Below are positions 29,579 through 39,225 of a stretch of 64,000 bases of DNA, one piece after another. A program made the translations under genes and the position numbers. Numbering within the stretch: the stretch's first letter is position 1; every line of letters begins with the position of its first letter. The notes below the pieces were generated by a model. That model had not been told where the DNA came from. It did not search any database and worked only from the letters and a program-made list of their open reading frames with translations. The stretch comes from Scheffersomyces stipitis CBS 6054. Lineage: Eukaryota; Ascomycota; Pichiomycetes; Serinales; Debaryomycetaceae. The stretch lies in the NCBI RefSeq assembly GCF_000209165.1, contig NC_009044.1, positions 124,001-188,000 of the forward strand, given 5' to 3'.

Positions 29579-31372
29579 ATGCAAATGCAACCTGCCAAGA
29601 TCAGACCGGAGTTAATCTCTCTTATCTCTTACAAAAAACATATACACTCACGTGATACGCGACCGGATTTCATGAACGATGATAAGATTTCGCGTCGAGA
29701 TGACTCTTGTTTATCATTTACAGCACTCTTTTCTACACATCTAGATCTCGCCGTTTTGACTAACTTGGCCAGCAACTCCGATATCGCGCTCGTAGACCTC
29801 GACACCAATACCGAGAGTTTGTCCGTAGCAAAAGACGCCTTTGCCAGTAATAGAGACAGTTTGGACGATATTCTCGACGACTTTGATCGTGATACTCAAA
29901 CAGAGCTGAACAGCAACAGTGCACGTGATTACACTTCCAGCATCCATTCCAACGTATCCAGCTCCAGCATTCACTCAGACACATCCACAATGACCAACCA
30001 TCAGGCTACTGCAGACGACCTGGCGCCGTTTGTTTATGATCCTGTAGTTTTCAAGTTTTCCAAGTTGGTGATTAAATATTCGCAGCTTAAGTATGTGACT
30101 TTTACGATTATAGGTATTGCTCTACTTTGGCCCTGGAACGCCTTCTTGTCTGCTTCAGCATACTATGCTGAGAGGTTCGGGCATTCACCTGGCTTGGTCA
30201 AGATATACTCTTCTACCATGATGTCTGTTTCTTGCATTACTTCTACGTGTTTCAATTACTACTTGTCTCAGGCTCAAAGCGGTGTCAATTATACCTTCAG
30301 AGTCAATGCCGGTTTTTGGGTGACCATTGCTGTTTTTATCTTCATGGGCATCTCATGTGTTTCGGACTTGTTCATTCATATGTGGGATACGACGTTTTTC
30401 ACTCTCTTGATGTTTATGGTTTTCACTTCTGCCCTCGCTACGTGTTTGGCTCAAAATGGTACAATGGCCATCGTCAACGTCTTGGGAAGTATATATGCCA
30501 ATGCTGTAATGGTTGGTCAGGCGGTGGCAGGTGTTTTGCCTTCTTGTGCACTTATTATCTCCATTTTGTTGGTAGGAGAGAAGAAAGGTTCTGCAACAGA
30601 CGATGACTATGTCGTGGAGAAGAACTACGGTGTGTTTATCTACTATATCACTGCCAGTTTGATTGCTGCCCTATCGATTTTGCTTCTTTTCTGGACCGAC
30701 CACTACCGTACTGTGACAGACTATGAAGCTCTTAATCAGATTGCAGGCGAGGAACAGCCCTTGAGTGCAGCTTCCGAGCCAGAATTAGTGCCAGTCATGA
30801 CCCAAGAAAAATTTGTGCCTTTTTCTGTCTTGTGGTCGAAATTAAAATACATTGTCCTGACAATCTTCCTTACATTCAGTATTACATTAATTTTTCCCGT
30901 GTTTGCATCGACCATCGAGTCAACTCATACCGATTCGAAGAACAAATTCTTCAAAAAAGAAATCTATATTCCCTTCATTTACTTGGTCTGGAATCTTGGC
31001 GATCTCTTCGGCCGTATTCTCTGTGGATTTCCCAGATTGCATATGCTCATAACAAACCCAAAAGTCTTGCTTTGGTATTCGATTTCTAGATTGATTTTCA
31101 TCCCGCTTTTCTTCACATGTAACATACATCCATTTACTGCTGCCAATCAGTCCAGTGCCTTCATTAACTCTGACTTGTGGTATATCTTCTTACAGCTTAT
31201 TTTTGGTATCTCAAATGGACAGTTATGCACTTCCTGCTTCATGATTGTGGGAGATCATTGTGACAATGATGACGAAAAGGAAGCCGCAGGCGGTTTTACC
31301 ACTGTCTTTTTGAGTGTTGGTTTAGCTGTAGGAGCCGTATTGAGTTATTTGTTGGTATTAGCTATTCAATAG
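29579..31372 (+). CDS. FUN26: Equilibrative nucleoside transporter (Fun26 type)
   Basis: The 597-aa protein is an ENT-family transporter. About 11 membrane segments begin near residue 175, where Leu-Leu-Trp-Pro-Trp-Asn-Ala-Phe is the family signature of the first segment. S. cerevisiae Fun26 is a vacuolar-membrane carrier for nucleosides and nicotinamide riboside. A hydrophilic Ser/Asp-rich N-terminus of about 165 residues precedes the membrane part, and a long loop lies between segments 6 and 7 (about residues 390-420). The start is uncertain: ATG 29579 gives 597 residues, while ATG 29672 gives 566. A TCACGTGA octamer at 29648-29655 lies between the two ATGs, which raises the possibility that it belongs to the promoter and that the later ATG is used. 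Confidence 0.85.
   Translation: MQMQPAKIRPELISLISYKKHIHSRDTRPDFMNDDKISRRDDSCLSFTALFSTHLDLAVLTNLASNSDIALVDLDTNTESLSVAKDAFASNRDSLDDILDDFDRDTQTELNSNSARDYTSSIHSNVSSSSIHSDTSTMTNHQATADDLAPFVYDPVVFKFSKLVIKYSQLKYVTFTIIGIALLWPWNAFLSASAYYAERFGHSPGLVKIYSSTMMSVSCITSTCFNYYLSQAQSGVNYTFRVNAGFWVTIAVFIFMGISCVSDLFIHMWDTTFFTLLMFMVFTSALATCLAQNGTMAIVNVLGSIYANAVMVGQAVAGVLPSCALIISILLVGEKKGSATDDDYVVEKNYGVFIYYITASLIAALSILLLFWTDHYRTVTDYEALNQIAGEEQPLSAASEPELVPVMTQEKFVPFSVLWSKLKYIVLTIFLTFSITLIFPVFASTIESTHTDSKNKFFKKEIYIPFIYLVWNLGDLFGRILCGFPRLHMLITNPKVLLWYSISRLIFIPLFFTCNIHPFTAANQSSAFINSDLWYIFLQLIFGISNGQLCTSCFMIVGDHCDNDDEKEAAGGFTTVFLSVGLAVGAVLSYLLVLAIQ
29648..29655. promoter_or_regulatory. TCACGTGA octamer between two possible FUN26 starts
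   Basis: A perfect octamer 17 bases before the ATG at 29672 and inside the frame opened at 29579. It may be a promoter element if transcription starts downstream. Confidence 0.35.
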
Positions 31373-31749
31373 TTTATAGAAGTGTTATTCAAAACAGTAG
31401 AAATGAAAAATGATACAATATACTAATACTAATACTATAAAAAAGTTTCTACGTTTATCCAAGGAATTGATGTTCTAAAATTCCAGTTAGTATTTACTCC
31501 AATTTCCAGTTATCCTGAAAAGTGGGTTGTGATTCATATAACAGACCTTTAGAAAGTAGAACTGGGCCAAGAGCGAGTTCATTCACTTTTCAAGAAATTC
31601 ACGTGACCCGGTGCCCAAAAAAACTCGATCAATTTCGAGATTTGAGGATCTGCCACCTGAGTTGGGTTTTGATATTCTCGATCTTCTAATTCTTTATTGT
31701 CCATGTCAACTTTGGCACCCATTGACTCATAAATACTATTCATATACAG
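31373..31749. promoter_or_regulatory. AIM3-like gene promoter with TCACGTGA
   Basis: The region is 377 bases. TCACGTGA is at 31599-31606, about 145 bases upstream of the start. No other element is recognised. Confidence 0.45.
31599..31606. promoter_or_regulatory. TCACGTGA, Cbf1-type E-box, AIM3 promoter
   Basis: A perfect palindromic octamer 144 bases before the ATG. Function is inferred. Confidence 0.5.
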
Positions 31750-34700
31750 ATGTCATCATTCTGGGACAACAACAAAGACACGTTTAAGTCTGCTGGCAAA
31801 GCTACGATGCGTGGAGTGGCCAGCGGAACGAAGGCTGTGAGCAAAGCAGGCTATAGAACCTATAAAAACCATTCAGGAGGTGGTGGAGGCAGTAGCAACA
31901 ATGATACTACTGGTGAAGTAGACCAGCCTGAGTATATTGGACCACCGAGACCGCTTCCCTCCAAAGACCAATTGCTGGCACTTCCTCCTCCACCAAAGAG
32001 AAATATTCCCACCTATGAAGTTCCAGAAAAAGGAGCTCCATCTCAGTACAGTGTTCCTCAGCCTCAGCAGTATCTTCAACAACAACCGCCACAAAATCAA
32101 CCGCAACAAATTCAACCGCAACAAATTCAACCACCACCACAAAATCAACAACTAGTACAACAACCCCAATTGTATCAACAACCAAATCAATATCAAAATC
32201 AGTATCAAAATCAAAATCAGCCAAATCAAATTCCGCAACCTCAGACGAATTTGTACACTCCCGCAAATTCGCAGCAAACATTTTCGCAGCCAAATGCACC
32301 AGCTCAACAACTTCCACAGCAACTCCCTCCACCAGTTAATGGATACTCAGATGCTAATGGTCAACAAGGGTATTATCAACAGGGCTACCAAACTACACCT
32401 CCGGCTGGTAATGGCTATGGGGTTCAACATCCACAGCAGCCTCAACAGACACAACAACTTCCTCAAGGGCAACAGTCGCAGAATGAGATGTATGCTCAGG
32501 CAGCCAAACTGGCACTTCCTGTTCTTCTGAATTTGTATCAACAACATCAACAGGGCCAGACCCAGAACTCTGATGCTTCGCAACAGTTTCAACAGACTCA
32601 GCAGACTCCGCAACAGCAGCAACAAGCAATGTACTCTCTGGCCGCAAAACATGTTCTTCCTGTTCTCCTGAACATGTACCAGAACCAACAGCAGACTAGT
32701 GAGCTTCAGCAAGGTCAGCAAGGTCAACAGCCTCAAGGTCAGCAGCCTCAAGGTCAGCAGCCTCAAGGTCAGGTGCCTCAAGGTCAAGCTGATTTGTATG
32801 CTCTGGCAGCGAAGCACGCATTGCCTGTACTTCTGAATATTTACCAGCAACAATCTCAACAACAGCAACAACCTCAACAACCTCAACAACAGCAACAATA
32901 TCAGCAACCTCAGCAATTTCAGCAACCTCCGCAACCTCAACAACCTCAACAGCCTCAACAACCTCAACAACCTCAACAACCTCAACAACCTCAACAACAG
33001 CAACAATATCAGCAAGTCCAATTGCCATCAAACCAATTTCAAAATGAACTTGGTCAGCTTCCTCAACCTGGCCAACTTCCTCAACCTCCAGCTAGACAAT
33101 TGCCACCACCTCCTCCAGAACGCACTGTTCCTGCAACCCCAGGTATTCCAATTGCTTCAGGACAGTTCCAAGCTCAAGCTCCATTATCTTACGATTCACC
33201 TTATTACCAACCTCCATCTACCCAACCCGCTGCAGCTGCTCAGCCAGCACCGGCAAAGACTTACGGGTTTGGTGTTGCACAAGTTCAGGATCCAGATGAA
33301 GCTCCTAAACCCAAGAAAGAGTTGCCTGATCCATCTCTGTTCGCTCCTCCTCCTATTCGTGCAGATAGAGTAGGACCACCATCTACAAAATCGGCTACTT
33401 CTGCAACTTCTCCTTCTCCTACGCAGCTTCCAGCCACTACTTCTGGCAGCAAACTGTCTGTTGGAACTGCTCCTCCTTCAGCTCCCCCTAGAGCATCTTC
33501 TGCTGAACAAACCACTGCTCCTTCTGAAGTCAAAGAGGAACCGAAGCTTCCTTCCAAGACAAACCTCATGGACTTTGATATATCCAAATTCGGTGCTCCT
33601 CCTCCTAAAATATATAGAGGACCACAAGACGCTCTTCCCCTAAAGAAATCTTCTGCTAATGCTTCGGCTTCAACGGTTTCTTCTTCTTTTACACCTCCAC
33701 CTCCACCGCCTGCTCGTGTTTCCCCTTCTCCTCTGCCCCAAGCGTACTCTGAACAACCTGTAAAACCACCAAAACCACCAAAACCAACCAAACCAACTAA
33801 GCCAAAGACTTTGGAAATGGAGGATATACCTCCTCCAAGGCCCGCTAGAGCAGACTCTACAGAGGCTACTCCACCACCGATGCCAGCTAGAAAGCATGAT
33901 ATTGTTGAAATGGAAACCCCACCTCCTAAACCTTCTAGACCAGTAATAACAGTAGATCTGAAGAAGGCTCCTCCTCCAACTCCTTCAAGAAAGGCAGGGG
34001 TAGCAACAGATCGCCCAACTCCACCTCCTCCATATTTGGAAGTTTCTCCCCATCCCGAAACATCGAATTCGCCTGTTCCTCCTCGTACACCTAATTTTGC
34101 TGCAGAAATCGCAAAAAGAAATGGTCACAGTGCTTCTCCGCAGCCAGAACCAATTCAGAAGAAGGCAGCACCTCCACCTGTATCCAAGAAGCCACTGAGT
34201 CTTCTGACCCACGATGCTAAAGAAGAGGAACATGTATCTCTGAGGAATCCTTCTGCAAAAGGAGCTTTTATTGAACAGCTTCAATCGCAACTTCAAGCTA
34301 CCCATGTTGGAGAAATTCCTCATAAGGTTCCTCCTCCAGTACACTCAAAACTAGGACCTAAACCCTTCGAAAAAAATGCACCAGTAAAAGAACTGGAACC
34401 CATAGAAAAGGCAAAACCAGCAGTGAAACCAAAGCCAGCCGTTCAACCCAAATCTGTTGTGCTGCCTGTTGTTCCTTCAGTACACTCTGTTGTTCCTGTT
34501 ATTCCTGCTCCAGCCGTTATACCTTCTGTTCCTGCTCCTAGATCAACAGCTCCGGAAGTTTCTGCTGTACCACCACCTCCTCCCACAAGAAACTACGTCA
34601 GATCCAAAGCTCCAATACCAGTAGCCCATCCATCAAATGAACCACCGCAACTTGATTTGGAGATGTATTCGGGTTGGTACGCTGATGTCAATGGACCAAT

Positions 34701-35415
34701 TAATTTTCCTGAGGCATTAGCAGGCTTGAACAACCAAAGTTCAATGCTGTACTCTACATCGGGTGGCATCACTAACTACGAGAGACGTATAAGTTTAAGA
34801 TTGAAAGATTTGTCGTCTATCAGATATGTAATAAAGTGGTCTAGTAATAATGTAGCAGGAGCTACGGTGAAAATCGACAAGTTTATTCCTTCTCCAATCT
34901 CAAGCAATATTCCATCCAAGGAGGAATTGGTAGGGTATCTGCAACAATATGGAGAGCATGTTGCTTCGTGGTGTGAACATAGATATGGCCAGCAAGTTGG
35001 CCGAGGTGAGTGCTGGGATCTTGCCAAAGAAGCTTTGGAGAAAGGGTGTGGAAAGCACGCTTTTGTCAGTGAATACTATCATCACGGTTATCCTATACTT
35101 CTGGTTAGAGGTGTTAATGGTATTATGCAATTGATAGATGACAAACAACCGTTGGACGAAGTGAGGCGTGGAGATATCCTCCAGTTCAAGAGCTGTACAT
35201 TCTACAATGCTGCTAGTGGAAGAACCCAAACCGTCGGAGCTCCAGACCATACTTCCGTAGTTTTGGGTAATGTAGGCGGCAAGATTCTTGTGGCAGAGCA
35301 GAACGTTAACAACGTTAGAACCGTTCAGAATGGAGAGTATATTTTGAGAGATTTGACTCTGGGAGACGTTTGTGCATATAGACCAGTTCCTGCCAGTTGG
35401 GCAGGGTCATTGTAG
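31750..35415 (+). CDS. AIM3: Actin-patch scaffold of the AIM3/BBC1 family
   Basis: The 1221-aa protein opens with the AIM3-type N-terminus (Phe-Trp-Asp-Asn-Asn-Lys-Asp and then a Gly/Lys/Ala-rich amphipathic stretch to about residue 40). It continues as a Gln/Pro-rich region (about 100-450) holding three copies of a motif of the form Tyr-x-x-Ala-Ala-Lys-x-x-Leu-Pro-Val-Leu (residues 247-264, 294-311 and 349-366). A long proline-rich part (about 450-960) follows, with repeated Pro-Pro-Pro-x-Pro-Ala/Ser-Arg motifs that should bind SH3 domains. The last 250 residues form a folded domain matching the cysteine-proteinase-fold C-terminus shared by AIM3 and BBC1. It keeps a Cys (Cys1088 in Gly-Glu-Cys-Trp-Asp) and a His (His1167 in Pro-Asp-His-Thr). 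In yeast Aim3 binds Rvs167 and acts at endocytic actin patches. Confidence 0.85.
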   Translation: MSSFWDNNKDTFKSAGKATMRGVASGTKAVSKAGYRTYKNHSGGGGGSSNNDTTGEVDQPEYIGPPRPLPSKDQLLALPPPPKRNIPTYEVPEKGAPSQYSVPQPQQYLQQQPPQNQPQQIQPQQIQPPPQNQQLVQQPQLYQQPNQYQNQYQNQNQPNQIPQPQTNLYTPANSQQTFSQPNAPAQQLPQQLPPPVNGYSDANGQQGYYQQGYQTTPPAGNGYGVQHPQQPQQTQQLPQGQQSQNEMYAQAAKLALPVLLNLYQQHQQGQTQNSDASQQFQQTQQTPQQQQQAMYSLAAKHVLPVLLNMYQNQQQTSELQQGQQGQQPQGQQPQGQQPQGQVPQGQADLYALAAKHALPVLLNIYQQQSQQQQQPQQPQQQQQYQQPQQFQQPPQPQQPQQPQQPQQPQQPQQPQQQQQYQQVQLPSNQFQNELGQLPQPGQLPQPPARQLPPPPPERTVPATPGIPIASGQFQAQAPLSYDSPYYQPPSTQPAAAAQPAPAKTYGFGVAQVQDPDEAPKPKKELPDPSLFAPPPIRADRVGPPSTKSATSATSPSPTQLPATTSGSKLSVGTAPPSAPPRASSAEQTTAPSEVKEEPKLPSKTNLMDFDISKFGAPPPKIYRGPQDALPLKKSSANASASTVSSSFTPPPPPPARVSPSPLPQAYSEQPVKPPKPPKPTKPTKPKTLEMEDIPPPRPARADSTEATPPPMPARKHDIVEMETPPPKPSRPVITVDLKKAPPPTPSRKAGVATDRPTPPPPYLEVSPHPETSNSPVPPRTPNFAAEIAKRNGHSASPQPEPIQKKAAPPPVSKKPLSLLTHDAKEEEHVSLRNPSAKGAFIEQLQSQLQATHVGEIPHKVPPPVHSKLGPKPFEKNAPVKELEPIEKAKPAVKPKPAVQPKSVVLPVVPSVHSVVPVIPAPAVIPSVPAPRSTAPEVSAVPPPPPTRNYVRSKAPIPVAHPSNEPPQLDLEMYSGWYADVNGPINFPEALAGLNNQSSMLYSTSGGITNYERRISLRLKDLSSIRYVIKWSSNNVAGATVKIDKFIPSPISSNIPSKEELVGYLQQYGEHVASWCEHRYGQQVGRGECWDLAKEALEKGCGKHAFVSEYYHHGYPILLVRGVNGIMQLIDDKQPLDEVRRGDILQFKSCTFYNAASGRTQTVGAPDHTSVVLGNVGGKILVAEQNVNNVRTVQNGEYILRDLTLGDVCAYRPVPASWAGSL
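32060..33030 (+). repeat. Gln/Pro-coding simple repeats in AIM3
   Basis: The tract is CAA/CAG/CCT-rich and includes CAACCTCAA-type 6- and 9-bp iterations around 32870-33010. It encodes Gln-Pro and Gln-Gln-Pro runs. It is likely to vary in length between strains. Confidence 0.85.
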
Positions 35416-35827
35416 AAGAATAGTTATTTGAAGATACAAAAAAAGAATAGATATCATTCATTGGAAGATTAGTATAGTATCTCCTCTGTCAATGCGAGCA
35501 ATCGCAATAGTTATCACATGTTATGACGGATAATAAATGAACCAGTGTAGGTACAAACTCCACAATGGGGCCAGTTTCACAGTTACTGTAGAAGTGAATT
35601 ATAATTATAAGATCTGGTGTCAGAATATTCTAAGAATTGAAGCAAAAGTTAAGTTTTACAAAACAGTTTTCAATATTCAAGAACTATATCAAATTGTTTA
35701 TTTTCTAAATTCATTCAATAGACATGGTGGTAATTTCATTAATAGTAATACTAACTCCATCGGTTGCAAAATCCATCACGTGACTTGATAAAGCAGTACA
35801 AGAAATTTATCAAGAGGCTGCGAAGAG
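35416..35827. other. Intergenic region AIM3-DPH2
   Basis: The 412 bases are AT-rich, with TCACGTGA at 35776-35783 about 45 bases before the DPH2 ATG. An 83-codon frame at 35537-35788 has an ATG but no recognisable content; I do not call it. Confidence 0.45.
35776..35783. promoter_or_regulatory. TCACGTGA, Cbf1-type E-box, DPH2 promoter
   Basis: A perfect octamer 45 bases upstream of the first ATG. If it is a true promoter element, transcription must start very close to the gene, which would favour the second in-frame ATG at 35885. Confidence 0.45.
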
Positions 35828-37675
35828 ATGAGAAGTTCTGCTTTTATCAGTGGTCTACCTTGGACACCTTTTAATAAGAAAAATATGGCTACTGAAGCAG
35901 GAGTTCCAGTTGCGTTATCGACGTATCAGGATGAATCAACTTTTCAATTTGAACGAGTCAAAGGCTCAGAAATCGTCCGACCCCATCTTTCACTTGGCAA
36001 AAACCCCAGTCGAGATGAGCTTGAACTGAAAATTACCGAATATTATTGTTTAGACGAACTTGTTGAAGTACTCAAGAAGAGTAAAGAAGACAATATAAGT
36101 AGGGAATACAACAGAATCACACTTCAATTTCCAGATCTGTTAATTTGTGACTCTGCCACTATAGTTCATGAGCTTCAGCGTAGACTTGGAGTGAGTTTAG
36201 AAAGCAGCCTGGATGTAGCAAAAACAACTGCAAACGAAAGTAATAGTGACAGCAATGGATGTGGAAGTTGTGGATGTACTGGACCTGATTGCAATGAAAA
36301 AGTTAATGACGCTGTATCAAGACAAAAGCTCTGGATATTGGCTGACACATCCTATTCTCCATGTTGTATAGATGAGGTTGCAGCTGAACATGTCAATAGT
36401 GATCTTGTGGTACATTTTGGAGATGCCTGTTTGAACCCCATAGACAAATTGCCCGCAGTTTATGTTTTTGGGAAGCCGGTGGTGGATGTTGCCAATTTAG
36501 TGAATCAATTCAAAACAAGATATCCTATAGAAGAATGCCAGCTGCTGAAGATATTGCTTATGTCCGACTCCCCGCACACATATATCTTGAAGCAAGTATA
36601 TGAACAGTTAGCTGTTGAATATCTGGGCTTATGTTATGCTGATTTAGCTTTGGTTCCATCCACTAAAGCTACAATAATAGGTTATAAACCTCACTCTGTA
36701 GTTGATGCCAAATTCAAAACCATGAACAGAGCATTGGTAGGATTGGAAAACGTTGAAGACTATGAAAATGATGAATTTGACATTGATACTATATTGAGCG
36801 AGCATGAGTTGTTCCATATTTCAACTCCTGAAGCTCCCAGACTTCTTCAGCTTGTCACCAAGTTTCTGTCAGTTACATTGTACGATGCCTTTACCAAGCA
36901 GATCTCACAGGGTCCATACCCCAACTTGATGAGAAGATACCGGTATATGCACATGGCTCGCTCGGCTGGTACTGTAGGGTTATTGGTGAATACTCTCTCT
37001 TTGGCCAATACGAAGAAATTGATTAACACGATGGCCAAAAGGATCAAAGACGCAGGCAAGAAACATTACATCTTTGTTGTTGGCAAGCCAAATGTAGCGA
37101 AGTTGGCCAATTTTGAGAATGTAGACATGTGGTGTGTTTTGGGCTGCGATCACCAGGGTATTATTGTTGACCAAAGCAACGAGTACTTCAAGCCTATTGT
37201 TACACCTTACGAGCTTCTTCTTGCTCTCAGTGACGAACTCACCTGGACGGGCAAATGGATTACCGACTTCAAGCAGGTTTTGAAACAAGTAGATGAAGAA
37301 GAGGATGCAGACGAAGAAGAGAAACACGATGAAGATGATGACGAAGATGCTCCTCCAGAATTTGATGCAGTAACTGGAAGATACGTCAGTACTTCCAGAC
37401 CATTGAGACAGCTTCAACACCTTCAGATCTCGTCACAGGAAGAAGTTAAAAACGACGTTGAGTCTAAGGCACTAGTCAACAAGCTCTCATCGGCAGTGGC
37501 TATCAAGAACACCGTTTCTACCTCTGCACAATATCTCCAAACTCGTCATTGGACTGGCTTGGGGAGCGACTACAATACAGAAGAAGGAGAAATTTCTTCG
37601 GCAGGAGCCAACTTGGAAGAAGGAAGAGGAGGAATTGCTCGTGGCTACGACTACGATAGAGAGGTTCATAGTTAA
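35828..37675 (+). CDS. DPH2: Diphthamide biosynthesis protein 2
   Basis: The 615-aa protein is the Dph2 partner of the Dph1-Dph2 radical enzyme. The enzyme transfers the 3-amino-3-carboxypropyl group from S-adenosylmethionine to the eEF2 histidine. Conserved features include Ala-Asp-Thr-Ser-Tyr-Ser-Pro-Cys-Cys (Cys179-Cys180), Val-Val-His-Phe-Gly-Asp-Ala-Cys-Leu near 195-203, and the late block Phe-Val-Val-Gly-Lys-Pro-Asn-Val-Ala-Lys. An acidic stretch near residues 497-515 and a C-terminal Arg-Gly-Tyr-Asp-Tyr-Asp-Arg complete the family plan. Unusual is an insertion with four cysteines in eleven residues (145-155). The first ATG gives a 19-residue extension; the ATG at 35885 matches the usual start better. 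Confidence 0.93.
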   Translation: MRSSAFISGLPWTPFNKKNMATEAGVPVALSTYQDESTFQFERVKGSEIVRPHLSLGKNPSRDELELKITEYYCLDELVEVLKKSKEDNISREYNRITLQFPDLLICDSATIVHELQRRLGVSLESSLDVAKTTANESNSDSNGCGSCGCTGPDCNEKVNDAVSRQKLWILADTSYSPCCIDEVAAEHVNSDLVVHFGDACLNPIDKLPAVYVFGKPVVDVANLVNQFKTRYPIEECQLLKILLMSDSPHTYILKQVYEQLAVEYLGLCYADLALVPSTKATIIGYKPHSVVDAKFKTMNRALVGLENVEDYENDEFDIDTILSEHELFHISTPEAPRLLQLVTKFLSVTLYDAFTKQISQGPYPNLMRRYRYMHMARSAGTVGLLVNTLSLANTKKLINTMAKRIKDAGKKHYIFVVGKPNVAKLANFENVDMWCVLGCDHQGIIVDQSNEYFKPIVTPYELLLALSDELTWTGKWITDFKQVLKQVDEEEDADEEEKHDEDDDEDAPPEFDAVTGRYVSTSRPLRQLQHLQISSQEEVKNDVESKALVNKLSSAVAIKNTVSTSAQYLQTRHWTGLGSDYNTEEGEISSAGANLEEGRGGIARGYDYDREVHS

Positions 37676-38003
37676 TATGTATAGTAACATGTATATAGAA
37701 TATAGAATATAGAGGAATACGAAGAGGTAGCTGTGAATCTACCAGGTTAATAAGAAATAGAATCAGTTGAACTACATCCAAGGATGAAATCAGTAATTCC
37801 CAAATTCTGAAAAACATTTAGACTTCTTAATAGAATTGTCTTTTGACATGTCTATTTACAAAAAACTTGCATAATAGTAAATATAGCAATGCAAGTGAAT
37901 CATGTCTATAAAATAACACTACATGAGGGTGAAAAATTGAATATAATTTAGATGCGAAAAATTCCATCCAAACTTAATCAATACATTCTTTCTTCTTTAC
38001 AAG
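37676..38003. other. Intergenic region DPH2-TDA5
   Basis: About 330 AT-rich bases form the promoter of the spliced SDR gene. No other element is seen. Confidence 0.45.
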
Positions 38004-39109
38004 ATGATCAGTATTGACGACACAGTACGATATGTCGCTACCTATATAGATGTAATAGTGTTGATCATCGGAATTTTAATGTAAGTTCGAATCTCTTGGG
38101 TCTGGTTTCTTGTATCAGTGCTCTATCGGATGTTTCAGTGCTAACGAATTCTAGCATACCGATGAATCTTGTGGTGTTGGTGGTCTTGTTGGTTTCTGGT
38201 CGGCTATTCTATTACTATTGTGTGAGATACAACCTTCCCAGTAGCTATAAGGAGTACCAGATCTCGTCGAAAGATATTGCCTTGATTACTGGCGGATCTG
38301 GAGGTTTGGGCTCAGAGTTGATTAAACAGATGCTCTCCAAAGGTGTACAGAAGATCTACAACTTGGATTTGAAGCTGTCTGTGGAGAGAGATTCTCGTAT
38401 AGATTACAGAAGATGCGATGTTGGTAATGAATCTGAGCTCAAACAGAGCTTGGACAACATCTTGTCTGAGTTGAAAGAACAAAATAGGAATATCACTATT
38501 CTTATTAATAATGCTGGCATCCGCCATAGCCAGTCGCTTTTGGATCTTCCAGATAAAGAAATCCACGACATCTTCAATGTCAACACATTCTCTTTCATCT
38601 GGACTCTCCGTAAAGTGACCTCGAATCATATAGATACTGTCTTCAAGCAAGACACAAAAATAGATAGAAAGCTCAGAATCGTCAATGTGTCTTCGATTCT
38701 TGGAGCTTTGGCACCGCGAAATCTCTCGTTGTATTCAGCTACAAAGTCTGCCATAGTTCTGATTCATGAATCCTTGACGCAGGAGCTTCTGGAGTATCCT
38801 GAAATTCGGTTGTTGCTTGTAACTCCTGGCCAGCTCTCTACGGGCATGTTTAAGGATGTCGAGCCTTCACGAACGTTCTTAGCACCCATCATCAGTGCCG
38901 AATATTTGGCAAGAAGGATTGTGGAAAAGATTAATGTTGGAGAAAGCGGAGTCTACTGTGAACCCTTGTACGCTAATTTCTTGCCCGGTATAAGGGTATT
39001 CCCAATGGTGCTACAACACTTCTGTCGCTGGTTTTCAGAGATGGACACCAAGGTGAATTCAAATTCAAAAAGAGGAAACGAAAGAGTCGATATAGAAATA
39101 GAAAGATAG
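38004..39109 (+). CDS. TDA5: Membrane-anchored short-chain dehydrogenase, spliced (join 38004-38080, 38155-39109)
   Basis: Spliced, the protein has 343 residues. The uninterrupted frame starts only at TTG 38096. A first exon from ATG 38004 (25 codons plus two bases) joins across a 74-nt intron to give a continuous N-terminal membrane segment (about residues 14-45). The SDR Rossmann domain follows, with cofactor loop Thr-Gly-Gly-Ser-Gly-Gly-Leu-Gly at 71-78, then Asn-Asn-Ala-Gly, and catalytic Tyr219-x3-Lys223. The classical Ser upstream of Tyr is also present (Val-Ser-Ser). The layout fits the yeast Tda5/RDH10-like membrane SDR group; the substrate is unknown. SPC2 and MAG2 lie downstream. 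In S. cerevisiae TDA5 (YLR426W) and MAG2 (YLR427W) are adjacent, which supports the symbol. Confidence 0.85.
38081..38154 (+). other. TDA5 intron, 74 nt
   Basis: Donor GTAAGT at 38081, branch TGCTAAC at 38139-38145, acceptor TAG ending at 38154. Exon phase: two bases AT from exon 1 join C to make an Ile codon. Spliced reading restores an ATG start. Confidence 0.92.
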
Positions 39110-39225
39110 AAGAATAGTAGCAGTTCATAAACATGTGATAGATATAGACAATGGACTCTACGAAAAGGTATCAACAGTTATAGTAGTATTATACATTGAT
39201 CTCGATATATACAGCAGCGAGAAGC

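Noticed and set aside
32347..33031. Long Leu- and Val-rich minus-strand frames opposite AIM3
   Set aside because: They are antisense readings of the Gln/Pro-coding repeats.
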